Shown here: positions 20,081-31,375 of the stretch, one piece after another
Layout: every line of letters begins with the position of its first letter
How positions within the stretch are numbered: the first letter of the stretch is position 1
NCBI GenBank assembly: GCA_963969395.1
Contig: OZ017805.1
Coordinates: 5,084,001-5,148,000 of the forward strand
Origin: Pseudoscleropodium purum
Taxonomy: Eukaryota; Streptophyta; Bryopsida; Hypnales; Brachytheciaceae
Direction of reading: 5' to 3'
DNA length: 64,000 nucleotides
Translations under genes and position numbers: made by a program
The notes under the pieces: model-generated
The model's input: only the letters and a program-made list of their open reading frames with translations
What the model was told of the DNA's origin: nothing
Databases searched by the model: none

Positions 20081-22139
20081 TTAAAAGGTTTAGCAAGCAG
20101 AAAGGGAAAAAAAGAAGTGGTGGTGGGTTTAAATACTTGGCGCACAGCCAACAATTCTTAGTAGAGAACAAGTAGAAGATCATTCCCCTAACGGTACCCT
20201 AGTTTCCTAGACCAGAAGCCTAGAATGTAGATTTTAGAAGTCTGGTATTTTCTTGGATCTCGTATCGGATCCGTTTTCATAATGCTAGTATTGATTCTAG
20301 CAATCCAAAAATTGACTATTTCTACCATAGTCTTAGTGTAGCAAAAATCTCAATGAGTTACCAAAAAAAATAAAAATTGTAAGTCTACCTAACATTATTC
20401 TAGACTAATTCCATCCGGTTTGAGTTTCCGTGCTCCCACACAATGAATTGGTTGTTTCACAAGAAGGAAGATAAGAAGAAAAAGATCGACAAGGATTGCA
20501 TCAGAGATATTTATTAAGTTTCAGGAAAACAATTGTAACTTCTCCAAAATATCTCTATTATGCATTCCTTCTTTTTTCCATAAATATATTAATTAGACAT
20601 TTCAATACAACTTCTAGTGGATATTAATTAGAAAAAATGTATTTTTCAAATTAATTATTCATAGAGTGTCCACCTAGACCCAGCCACTTTAATGGAATTG
20701 ATGTTATTCATTAAAAAATAGTCTAAAAGAATCTACATTGTTGTAACCTATATAGCTATTTTGAATATTTTAATAATAGAGATTATTATACAAAAATTAA
20801 ATCTACGTAATAAATCCAACTTTCTCCAATATATAATTTTGAGGGTGATTCTCGATTGCCTACACATCTTGTTTCATTTCTATAATTAGGAAAATCGTAG
20901 TACTAACCCTTGAAGGACAAGTCGGTGACTGTGCAAATTATTCCTTTTGGCATTGAATGAATAAGTTAGTTGGCTTAAAAAACACTTTCTTAGAAGTATT
21001 CATTAGGAATTAAATTATTGCATAAATACCTCCCCTTCTCAACCCAAACACTGAAGATGAATAATTGCACTTCTATCCTACAAGAAAGAAGTCTATCATT
21101 TGTTGAACAAAAAGTGTATTTTATGGATTTAATATTATAAGATTTCCCACTAATATTACTATGAATAAAATAGAAGTGAAAGTAATTTTTTTAATTTAAA
21201 ATTAATAAAGAAATCTAAAGTTCATTTTCATTTAAGCCACTATGTCCTAACAATATAAGGCAAAGCCCCACTACATCTTTCCTTCTACAAAGTTTTCTAA
21301 GCATTTTTAGACCGTAACTGACACAGTCAAATTCTAGATTATTTAATAGTACTACACAAAAAATTGAACTAACACTAAAAATAGGCTTAATAGAGGTTGG
21401 CATATTGTTGTTAAATATGAAGCTAGATCAAAGAAGATTTTGAACAAAAGGAAAACTAACTAGGGGGTCTTAGAAGATGAAGAAACAGAACTAGTATGAG
21501 ATGATCAAAGCAATATAAGTATTTGAATATTTCAATTTACTATAGGCATATTGAAAACAAAGGTAAACTCATATCTATAGAGTTTGTGGATGAGGAAGAA
21601 GATTTCACTAGTAGAAGTGGAAAAGAAGGCACATTTGAAACTAGAGGAGATTTTATACCATCATCCAACTGCTTTAGATCCAATGATCCACATATCATTG
21701 AAACACCTCAAGCATAAAAACATCACTATACATATCATTGCTTTTTATAGAACTAATTAATCATTCAAATGAATAGCAATGTGGTGATGAGTTGCACAAT
21801 GATAACACCTCAAGTGCAAAAATATCACTATACATATTCAAATAGAATGAAAATGAAACAAATTTTTCTTAAACAAATAAAATATAGAGACAAGACTAGA
21901 AAAAAATAAAAATAAAAATAAAAATAAAAAATAAACAATCATGGAATACATATGTACAACTATATGAATGAAAAATTATAGGTGGGTGAAAATAACATAC
22001 CTTTGTGAAAATCCAACTTTGCAATGGTCTTCCTCTCTTCTTGTGTACTGACCTAAAAGAGTTAATAAGAACATGCAAGAATTAAGAGAGGCCTAAAAAA
22101 AGGCTAAAAAGAGCTAGGACCTCCAAGAATATTTGTACC
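20081..22139. other. AT-rich interval without a supported gene
   Basis: Only 60-65-codon ORFs in biased AT-rich sequence occur (for example 21523-21717), plus a short AAAAAT-type run near 21900-21930. No element terminus or RNA gene was recognised. Confidence 0.45.
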
Positions 22140-23040
22140 AAAATCCACTCAGGTGGGTATGAAAACTAAATCTCTAAGCGATAGAATCTATCTTAAACTA
22201 TTCTAATCAATACTATACTTCAACTTTAGGAAATCATTACTAATGATCTACAGCTTGGAATGACACCTTAAACCAACCCTTGAAGGAAAAGCAAAAAAAT
22301 ATATCTAGAAAGAATCCTATATGAAGAAGGTGAGATTATCCTTGCAACCAAATTTGACTTTTAGAGGTAGTCGTTGCTCCACTGCTTATATATTGTAATT
22401 TAACTTTAGAAAATCATAACTATTGATCTAAAATTTGACATGAAATGAAATAGCCAATTATAAAAGGAAAAAAAAAAGATCTATACAGGGAAAATACTAA
22501 ATGGAGAAGTTGATACTATCTTTACAATCAAATCTAACGTTTACAAGCAATCATTGTTCCACCACTTAAATATCCTACTTCAACTTTAGAAAATCATAAC
22601 TAAGGAACTACAACTTAAAATGGCACAAAACAAAAAATTATAGAAGTAAAAAGAAGAGATATACATAGGAAAAATATTAGATGGAAAGGTTGAGACTATA
22701 CTTGCAACCAAATCTAACTTATAGAAGCAATTGTAAATTCCACCACTTTTTGATCTCACTCAACTTCAAAAAATCATAACTAATGATCTATAACTTGTAA
22801 TGACACAAAAGAACCAATTATAGAAGGAAAAACAAGAGATATATCTTGGAAAAATATTATATGGGAAGTTGGAGACTGTCATTGCAACCAGATTGGACTC
22901 TTAGAGACAGTTGTTGTTCCGCTACTTAAATATTTCACTTAACTTTAGAAAATTACAACTAATGATTTACAAATCGGAATGACATGAAACAACCGGCCAT
23001 AGAAATATAAAGAAGAGATCTATCTAGAAAAAATATAAGA
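22140..23040. repeat. 180-bp tandem repeat, about five units
   Basis: The core 'aactttagaaaatcataact' and relatives recur at about 22222, 22402, 22582, 22762 and 22941, a regular 179-180-bp spacing. Units also share 'gcaaccaaat(c/t)', a 'ccac' segment and 'agagatatat'. They have diverged but kept register. The monomer length is in the range of plant satellites, but five diverged units could equally be an element's subterminal region. Confidence 0.8.
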
Positions 23041-23609
23041 TTGTATGTTCCTACTCTCTTTTTAGCAGAAATAGGGTTTCAAGTGCCACCTAGGGTTACA
23101 AACCTTCTAAATCCACTAAGCATAATCTCTCATACATCTTCCTACTTCTTGATAGATTTCTCCTTTCTAAACTCAAGAGAGCCAAAAAACTCATACACTA
23201 ACAACAATCTAATCTCTAGGAAAAGGAGTGAAAAAATAGAAGAAAAGAAAGAGAGAAGACAAGAGAAGAGAACTCCAACACCAAATCCTATCTCTTAGTC
23301 TTCATACCTTTAGCTGGCATTCATCCACCTAATCTTCAACCTCCTCCTAGTCTTGATTCACCTAATTTTTGTCTTTTGTCTAACTTTGATTAGCATAGGT
23401 TTTGTCTTATGTCCAATCTTCATATTTTGTACAATATTTGTTTATCAAGTTTTTATCTTCTTTCACTGTTACTATTTCTATTTAATATCTTTTAATATCT
23501 TTTTTGTTTCTTAAATTCTTTTTCACATTTTATGATTTAATTTTATACCATAGCATATTACCTCTAGCCTATGCATTGTCTAAATTTTCCATTAATATAT
23601 TTTTATTCA
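23041..23609. other. Spacer between two tandem arrays
   Basis: Non-repetitive AT-rich sequence. An 85-codon ORF at 23041-23298 has no recognisable feature and ends in Glu/Arg-rich low complexity; I do not support it as a gene. Confidence 0.4.
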
Positions 23610-24735
23610 AAAATGGATGGATTAAATTAAGATACAAATTCTAAATTCTAGTGGATTCAAATACTTGAAGTACTTATAACTTTCCACATTTTTCTTAGGA
23701 AGCTTTTCACAATTAAATTCCATGACTTTGGCTACAGATCACCATGAAAGTACAAGCCCGATTGTATTTCCAGTTTTTTTTATTTACATACGGATGCATT
23801 AAAATTAGACACAAATCACATGTTCTAGTGCATTCAAATATTTGAGAGTATCTACAACTTCCACATTTTTTTTGAGGGCTTCAAGAATTGAATTCCATGA
23901 CTTTGGCTATAAGTCACCATGAAAGTACAAGTCTAGTTATAGTCCTATTTTTGTTTATTTTTGTATGGATGCATTAAAATTAGACAACATTTTCATGTTC
24001 TAGTAGATTCAAATATTTGAGAGTATTTACAACTTCCACATTTTTTTAGAAGGGCTTTTACAATTGAATTCTATGACTTTGGCTATATGTCACCACGAAA
24101 GTGCAGGCCTAGTTATAGTTCCAATTTTATTTAATTTATATACAGATGCATTAAAATTAGACACAAATTACATGTTTTAGTGGAATCAATTATTTGATAG
24201 TAATTGCAACTTCCACATTTTTTTTGGGTGGGCTTTAGGAATTGAATTCCATGACTTTGGCTATAGGTCACCATGAAAGTACAGGTCTAGTTGTAGTCTT
24301 TTTTTTGTTTATTTACATATGGATGCATTAAAATTAAACACAAATTGTATGTTGTGGTGGATTCAAATATTTGAGATTACTTAAAACTTCCACATTTTTT
24401 GGAAGGGCTTTAGGAATTGAATTCCATGACATTGGCTATATGTCACCATGAAAGTACAAGCCTAGTTGTAGTTTCCAGTTTTTTTTAATTTATGTACGGA
24501 TGCTTTAAAATTAGACACAAATTGCATGTTCTAGTGGAATCAAATATTTGATAGTAATTGCAACTTCTACAAATTTTTTGGGTGGGCTTTCACACTTGAT
24601 TTCCATAACTTTGGCTAAGGTCACCATGAAAGTATAGGTCCAGTTGGAGTTCAAATTTTTTTTATTCACTTATGGGTAGATTAAATTAGGACTCAAGTTG
24701 CAAATTCTAATGGATTCAAATACTTAAGAATATTT
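23610..24735. repeat. About 177-bp tandem repeat, six units
   Basis: 'catgactttggcta' recurs at about 23721, 23896, 24072, 24250, 24425 and 24604 (spacings 175-179 bp). Each copy is followed by 'tcaccatgaaagta' and by an A/T-rich part with 'gatgcattaaaattagaca'. The unit sequence does not resemble the neighbouring 180-bp repeat even though the length is nearly the same. The array abuts the 3' end of the decayed gene at 24736-30185. Confidence 0.8.
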
Positions 24736-25320
24736 TCAACTTCCACTTTTTGGATTATTCTTAGGCTTATTCATGATGTGTTTACAGAAGCTATCTTCCA
24801 CTATGACTGTATTTTGAGAATTAAAATTCCCATGGAAGCCAGCAAAAAGGAAGTCTAGGTTCTTAAGGAACAATTTCTTATTTGTTCCAGGTTCCTTATA
24901 AGAGGTCAACCTTCCGGGTCTATCCCTACACTTAATAGTCTTGCACGAGTCTTGCCCACGAACAAGGAAGGGCCATTTTCCTTCTTGAAAGAGGTATACA
25001 TAAATTTCATCAGTCGTAGTTTTTTTCATAGAGCTCCATATAGTAATTTTTGCTATCTTCCCTAGCTCCTTCAAGAAATTGGAGCAATTTGGACTGCTTT
25101 TGGTCCAACAATTGTAGGGATTGTAGTAGAGTGTGGATCTAAGGCATTATGAAAATGCTTGATTGAACTGTTGGACTTCCAATCCTCATAGCGACATAAA
25201 ATGCCATTGAGGTCTAGGATGACGTTCATCCATTTCTTCGCCACCCCAGACCTCAATGAATCATGGACGTCCTTTAAAGTTCCTTCACAAACTACTGTAC
25301 TATCCGCCCCTTGTTAACAA
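24736..25320 (-). pseudogene. FCP1/SCP-like phosphatase domain fragment
   Basis: Two overlapping frames joined by one frameshift near 25072 carry the FCP1-homology order: ILDLNGIL (about 25206-25214), then a K-ITIWSS segment, and later NTVIVEDSFCK, matching the motif series of HAD-type CTD phosphatase-like proteins. The second Asp of the DxD-type catalytic motif is Asn (DLN), also common in plant relatives. Downstream, the frame ends beside the 177-bp repeats. It may be the C-terminal part of the larger decayed gene upstream, or a captured host gene fragment. Confidence 0.55.
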
Positions 25321-26941
25321 ATGTAGGAATGTGCAACCAATTATGATCGTGGAATTGGCTTAAGTCATGCAATATGAAGTCTTTACTGAAAGACAAAAAA
25401 AAAAGTCTAATTGTACTATAAAAAAACTAAAGATTAATTACCTTCTCCAAAATTGAACTTGAAGGTTGATCATCAATTTCACAATCAGTTGGCATACGAT
25501 CAGGCGCTAAAATATCTTCATCGAGTTCTATGAATTCAGAGTGACTTACTAGATTTCTATCCTCAGTCTGAAAATGTAAGCTCATCAACAATTGATTTTC
25601 TGTAGAAGCGAAAATACAAACCTCAAAACAACATTCAAGATTTACAAGGCCTACAATTAGACAATATGCACAAAGACTCTCTCCAAGAGACATATTACAT
25701 TTTTAGAGATAATTGTCTTTTATAATACAAAATTTAGTCCAACAATGTTGAAACTACGACTGACGCCACTACAAAAATGTCCGTTAAAAGTCGAGCACTG
25801 CATCTACATACACAACTAGAGCTCAAACTCTATCAAACAGTTTAGCGCGAATCACGCTAAACCTATAGAAGACAACGCCAGCTAAGTGTTCATTGGACAA
25901 AACCTAGAAGTTGATCTTTAGTGGGCACAACATCACTTCCAAGCTCCACCTTGGAAGCATCCTTCGACAAGTTTTGTCTAATCTCCATCTACGCTAGTTC
26001 AATCCCTACAGCTTTGACATTAGGATGTGGATTCTTTAAAGGGACTTCGTGCTGAGTTGCCTAAGGAGGGGGGTCAATTGCAATATCCTTTGATGGCGGT
26101 TACGATGGATTCACAAGAAGTGATGGAGGCACTAGCTGAGACGAACTGAAGGCATTGCTGATGTTAGAGCCAAATGGCTAGCCCTGCAACTACAACATTA
26201 GAGTTTCGGGAGGAAAGGATAGTGCTGCAATAGGTTCAATACCAATCTTCTTGATCAAAATTTGAAGCATTCCCTTGTTTTGCTCAGCTAGCTCTCGGTT
26301 GTTTTGGCACTCCGCCCACATCCACTTTTGATTAACTCTGTGCAAATCAAGGTTTTTGAGCCTTCTCCTTCATGTTGTCCTCCCTTAATTGCACTAGTGC
26401 AATCTTAGCTTGCAACTGCTGCAATTGAATTTGTTGCTACATATTTGCCAACAATGTAGTAGTCTACGTTGTGATCTCCACCAACTGCTTTGTAATACTT
26501 GTGCTCGTATTGCACTTTTTTTTTTGTGTGGCCACCAAATGGAATAGGAGTCTTTGGCGTTCCAGACAAAAGAGGTATTATGGAGCTTGTCGATGATCTA
26601 GGTACATCAATAGATGGGTGGCTCATCGGTGTCGCCATTTCATCGAGTCCTACTAGCCCATCATCTTGAATTTCTTCCTCATCCTCATTGGATTCGGATT
26701 CATACTCAAGATCATCAACCGAAACCTTCTTCTCCTAATGCTCACTCAATTAAGAACTTGTGCTTGATCTGAACTTTCTCTTGGAAGATGAAGGTGTCGA
26801 ACTCAGACCTTCATTAATGTTCTTTGAGAATCCACTCTCATGAAAGTCGGTAATGTCTAGCGTCATTGCTTTGGTACAGATTTCCTCCCACCACTGTGAT
26901 TGTTTAGCTAATCCAATGGCGTACACGTTCACGTTACTCAT

Positions 26942-27132
26942 CTGCCATGACAAAATGAGAGAGTAAAATCAATCACCATTTGAGTGTAGACATTTAGCTT
27001 GCCCTGTGCTAAATTGACATTTTCGTATAGTCTTAAAACTCGGATACAGGAAATATAAAATTTACTACAATGACTACCTATAGGCAATGAAGTTTAGCGC
27101 GACTCGCGCTAAGGTGTAGCCAATGTGCTTAC
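26942..27132 (-). other. Intron in the decayed gene
   Basis: The donor reads GTG|GTAAGC at 27132 and the acceptor TTTTGTCATGGCAG at 26942. The join is phase 0 and links ..LTCVRV to MSNVNV.. in open frames. It contains two of the TTTAGC..GCTAAA inverted repeats (27093-27112, 26993-27013). Confidence 0.6.
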
Positions 27133-28471
27133 CACTCTTACACATGTTAGCTTCCCTCCTATATAACTTGAGATGATTGACATGCCCAACTCGTAGAACT
27201 TCTTCACAATCCAAGGATAAAATTCCATCTTTAATTCTTCGTTATGAATTCGATACTCTAGTTCGCTATATGCGGGGGTCTTCATGTAGCGTGCCATTTT
27301 TGGACACTCGAATTTAGAAGGAATTTCTACCTTGTACTCATTTTTAGGATTTTGCAAGAAGATGAGGAACACTTTCTTGGGAGTCTTTGTTGTCGGAAGA
27401 TCTCTAAGGTGGTCGTTTTTGTTGGCAGAGTACATAGAGTTACTAAATCAGATAAGATTTAAAAACTTCATCTGATTCGACGAACTTTAGGGCTTGAGCT
27501 TATTCCTTCTCACCACCACAAATGAAGAGCCACCACGGAACATCTACAAGTGCAAGTTTCTTTGTTTTGTTCATTGATATGAGCACTTCAATGAAATATA
27601 GATTTTCGATGGTAGATTTCTCCTTCTTCTCAATCCTCAGTAAGACTCTAAAGTCAATGACCCCAAAAGCGATACTTTTGTTGATCTCCTAAGTCCACGC
27701 CTACTTTGGCCATTCCAATGTCCGATTCCCATTCCACTCGTAGGGCCAGTAATGGCCACTTGCTATCGATTTCTTGAATTTTGCTTTGTATTCAAAAAAC
27801 ACCTTGAAGAAATTGTAGGTGTCTTGGGATAGCTCCATGATTATCTTGTTAATAGATGACTTATTCTTTGCTCTCCCAAAGTAAGCTTTGCCAGATCTAT
27901 CAAGTAGAACGTCCATTGTTGCGTTTGAGAAGTGGCGTTCCTTCTTGAATGCTTTCCAATTCTCACTAATGATCTTGTTTCATCAACCCAAGTTGAGGCT
28001 TAATGCCATGAAGCTCTTTGATCACTAAGTTTTTGCGCTTTCGACGCTCGCACCACTTCTTTGTGCTAAAATAGTCATCTTGGACAGTGGAGATACTTTT
28101 CACTGTGACCTTCGGATAAGAATAGATGCATTTTCCATTTGACATGTTGAGGAGATGTTTAGCAAGTTTTTCTAATTTGTCATAGCTCAAGTTATCCAGA
28201 TACTTGAAGAATTTCCAATTCAATATGCAATGTTCAGGGCTCAATCCTCCTTCTCATTGAACATGAAATCTATCTCAAGATTCACGAGCTCTCCATGTGC
28301 AGCAATAGTGATTACCTCACTCCATAGCTTGTAGACATCATCAAGTGCCGTAATGAGCCATAATTCATTCGTGAGCTTGAGCTTCTCTTCTTTCACCTTT
28401 GTTTTTGAGATTTTCAGGTTGTTGACAACGTCAATTATAGAGAATCTTACATACATCACCTTTTCGAACAC

Positions 28472-28792
28472 CTAGCACATTTTTTACATGAAAGTGATTA
28501 GAAATGATTACAGAACTCTATATAATTTCTTTTGGTTCTAAGAAACAAAGCATGAATTTCACTAATGAATGATGTATTTGGAGGGGTTACTGAGGTAGTT
28601 TAGTGAGACTTGCGCTAACAAATTTATGACGAATCCAAGAATCAAAGCATGAACTTAAAAGAAGAATGATATATTTTGTTGGGTCAATGAGTCATTTAGC
28701 ATGACTTGCGCTAAAGTTTTACTTGAAAGTTCTTTTTTTTTGCCTATTCTCTATTGTCTTCATTGTAGCGGCCAAGCCGCCAGTTGACTTAC
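28472..28792 (-). other. Intron in the decayed gene
   Basis: The donor is GGA|GTAAGT at 28792 and the acceptor GTGCTAG at 28472. Phase 0 joins ..RSPFG to VFEKVMYV. It contains two inverted repeats of the TTTAGC..GCTAAA type (28599-28618, 28695-28715). Confidence 0.6.
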
Positions 28793-30439
28793 TCCAAATG
28801 GACTTCGTTTGCATTGGATTCTTGAGTCTATCCATATCCTCCTAGACTTGTCAAGCTCCCAATATATTTGTTGCCCAAGAAGGTTGAACAACTACAAAAT
28901 GGTTTGTCGATTATAATATGCAGAGATGCATCGCAACTTCTCCGCGTCTTCAAACCATACAACGAAGCAGTTCCATTTCTGAAAGTGCTCTTGCTCATCC
29001 TTGTCCACCTTGTTCTCGTCGTCAAATATGTAGTTGCTAGCTTCAACACTATACTATCCATTAATAATATATAATTTCTTGGCCCCGATGTCCTCCCACC
29101 TAGAAGGCTTCACATTGAAGCCGATAGGCATGACGTAGAGCATTTCTTTGGTGCTCTTGTTAGGAATGTTGAAGAGATAGTTTACCATGTCCTTGATAAT
29201 GTTGGTTTGCTTGGACCAGATGTTGAATTTCGGCGGCACCTCTATGAACAAAGAAATGTCAATCTCCTTCTTCTCACCGATCAAGAAGACATATGCGTCT
29301 TCACAGGTACTCCAAACCTTCTTGTAGACCTGACTCACATGCTCATAGTCAGGTTTCTTCTCTATCGCTCATGAATGTGGCACATTTGCCATCTCCTCTA
29401 CATAACTTCCTTCTACAACTTCTGAAGTTTGGGACTCCTTTTCTGCGAGTGTCTTTTTAGGTAGTGCGGCACTAGATTTTTTTCCCTTTTGTATCTTGGT
29501 CTTCATAGTAGGAGTTTGAGATTTTTTTTTATCATAACTTGCACTTGATCCCTGCTTCACTTTTTGCTTCAACATCTGACTGATGTCCTTTTGCACAACC
29601 TCCTTTGAGATTGATTGAGGTCTGTTACCCTCCTACTGGATCTCCAACTTCCCATTAAGCGTGTGAAAGTCATTGAAGAGCATTCGCATTTTACTGCAAA
29701 GCTTCCTCCAGGCCAAGGGGGTTCCATTTGTATTGTGCCACTCCTTGTTGTCTAGTTTTTTTTCCAGCTCTTTGATCTCGTTGCGATATGAACTAGGTTC
29801 AAGGCTAGAGAGGAACGAACTGAGATGGAGTGGTACATGAACAGAATTAAGGCAAATCGCAAAGTGGTATGATCCTTCCTACTCATCCCATGCATGGTTG
29901 TCATACATTTCACTTTGATCATGGAATGCATATCTACTTCTACATCCTTGATCTTCTCTTGAAAAGAAAGTTGTAGGTGGCACTGAGCGTTCTTGAACTT
30001 GTATAAGAAGTAAAATTGGTTGATGTACGGTATCATGAAGAAGCTCTATGACTCAACTTTGACTGGTTCTTTGAACTCCCAATACTCGCCTTCGATGAGG
30101 TAGTCATCTGCATTCTTGTCGTCCTCAACAAATTGCACTTCACATTTCTTCAAGTACATATCTAATGCCTCAATTTGGTTCTCCATTCTGCTAGCAAGAC
30201 AGGACAACAAGGGGAGGTTAGTTGATGAAGGAGATTTCTATTTGTTAGTTGTACTTTAGCACTATTTGCGCTAAATTGTTGGTTAGTTCGTTTTGCGTAA
30301 TCACTTTGTTTATTTTAAGGAAATTTATCTATCAATCGAAAATATAAGATTAGTCTAATTGACACTTTGGTTTAGGAGAGGATACGATCTTTGATGGTTT
30401 AATGAAATAAGGTTCTTTACCTTTGTTTAATCGCGAGTC

Positions 30440-31075
30440 GCACTTTAAAGGCAATTGATGTCTCACTAGTGGTGATAGCCTGATTGAATTTTGTTTGGGT
30501 ATTTTACGCTATCTTATTTTTATAGAGTTAGTATTCCTATGTGGTCTTCGATGTTAGCGTTATCTAGTTATCGGATTTGGTCTAGGACACTTCAGTGTGG
30601 CTAGCGCTAAAGTGACATTTATTTAGGTTTCTTAACGGAGTTTATCTGGTTATTATTTTACCCTACTGCATTTTGAGAGTTGATAATCCTATCTGGTCTT
30701 CGGATCTATTGTTATCCGATTAAGAGATTTGATCTAGGACACTTTAGTACGAGTCGTGCTAAAGTGACATGTACCTAGGTGTCTAAAGGAGTGTTGTCTA
30801 CATAATATATGTCCTACTGCTATTTTAGAGTCAATGTTGTTGTCTTGTAATTGGAGGTAGCGTTACTTGTTTAACAGATCTTATATAGTATACTTTAGTA
30901 CGAGCCATGCTAAAGTGACATGTACTTTGGTTTTTGAATGAATTTTGTCTGAGTATTTAAGCCCCAATTGCTTTTTAGAGTTGATATTTCTTTCTAGACT
31001 TCGGAGCTAGCATTATCTATCTACTGGATCTAGACTAGGACTCTATAATGCGAGTCGCACTAGACTGATATATTC
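30440..31075. repeat. About 151-bp tandem repeat carrying the inverted repeat
   Basis: Successive palindromes at 30590, 30743, 30894 and 31045 are 151-153 bp apart. The sequence between them is related: 'tctggtcttcggat', 'gatctaggacac', 'aaagtgacatgtac'. About four diverged units lie directly upstream of the decayed gene's start and may be its promoter or subterminal region. Confidence 0.7.
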
Positions 31076-31375
31076 TTAATTTTATTTTCTTAAGTGACAT
31101 GTACTAAGGTTTTGCACTATGAGAGTCATATACTATTATCTTTTCTAATGTTAACTTTGAAATAATTAGGTTTCCACACTATGTGGTCAAGATTTTAGAA
31201 GTAGTATTTTTTTTTTAATCTGCTCTACAACATCTTAGCACAGGTCACGCTAAAGTATTAATTACTAATGTGGACTATAACGCTTTTGAAAGTATGATTG
31301 GGATATTAGGGAATCCAACGGTATGCATCTATCATTTTAGCACGGTTTGCGCTAAAATGACAGATGCAGTGCATT

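Larger units (their letters stand above)
25427..30185 (-). pseudogene. Decayed multi-exon gene of unknown function
   Basis: The likely start is the ATG at 30185. Long coding-like stretches follow on the minus strand: 29054-29338, continuing to 28793 in the same frame through TAG codons, then 27966-28471, 27701-27916, 27109-27435, 26750-26941 and 26405-26638. They are broken by TAG/TAA codons and frameshifts. Two breaks are convincing introns (28472-28792 and 26942-27132). The protein is Lys-rich with WW/WY pairs and an acidic stretch near 26640-26720. I do not recognise the family. The 5' side is an array of TTTAGC..GCTAAA inverted repeats, as in other elements here, so a transposon gene is the likeliest reading. 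The FCP1-like fragment follows in the same direction. Confidence 0.5.
25841..31357. repeat. Dispersed TTTAGC-N9-GCTAAA inverted repeats
   Basis: At least eleven imperfect palindromes share the form TTTAGC, then about nine bases usually like RCGANTYGC, then GCTAAA. They lie at 25841, 26993, 27093, 28599, 28695, 30255, 30590, 30743, 30894, 31234 and 31335, with decayed versions at 30424 and 31045. They fall in introns, gaps and the 5' flank of the decayed gene, not in its coding stretches. Confidence 0.8.

Noticed and set aside
23041..23298. 85-codon ORF as a small gene
   Set aside because: No recognisable feature, non-repetitive AT-rich context, and Glu/Arg low complexity at the end.
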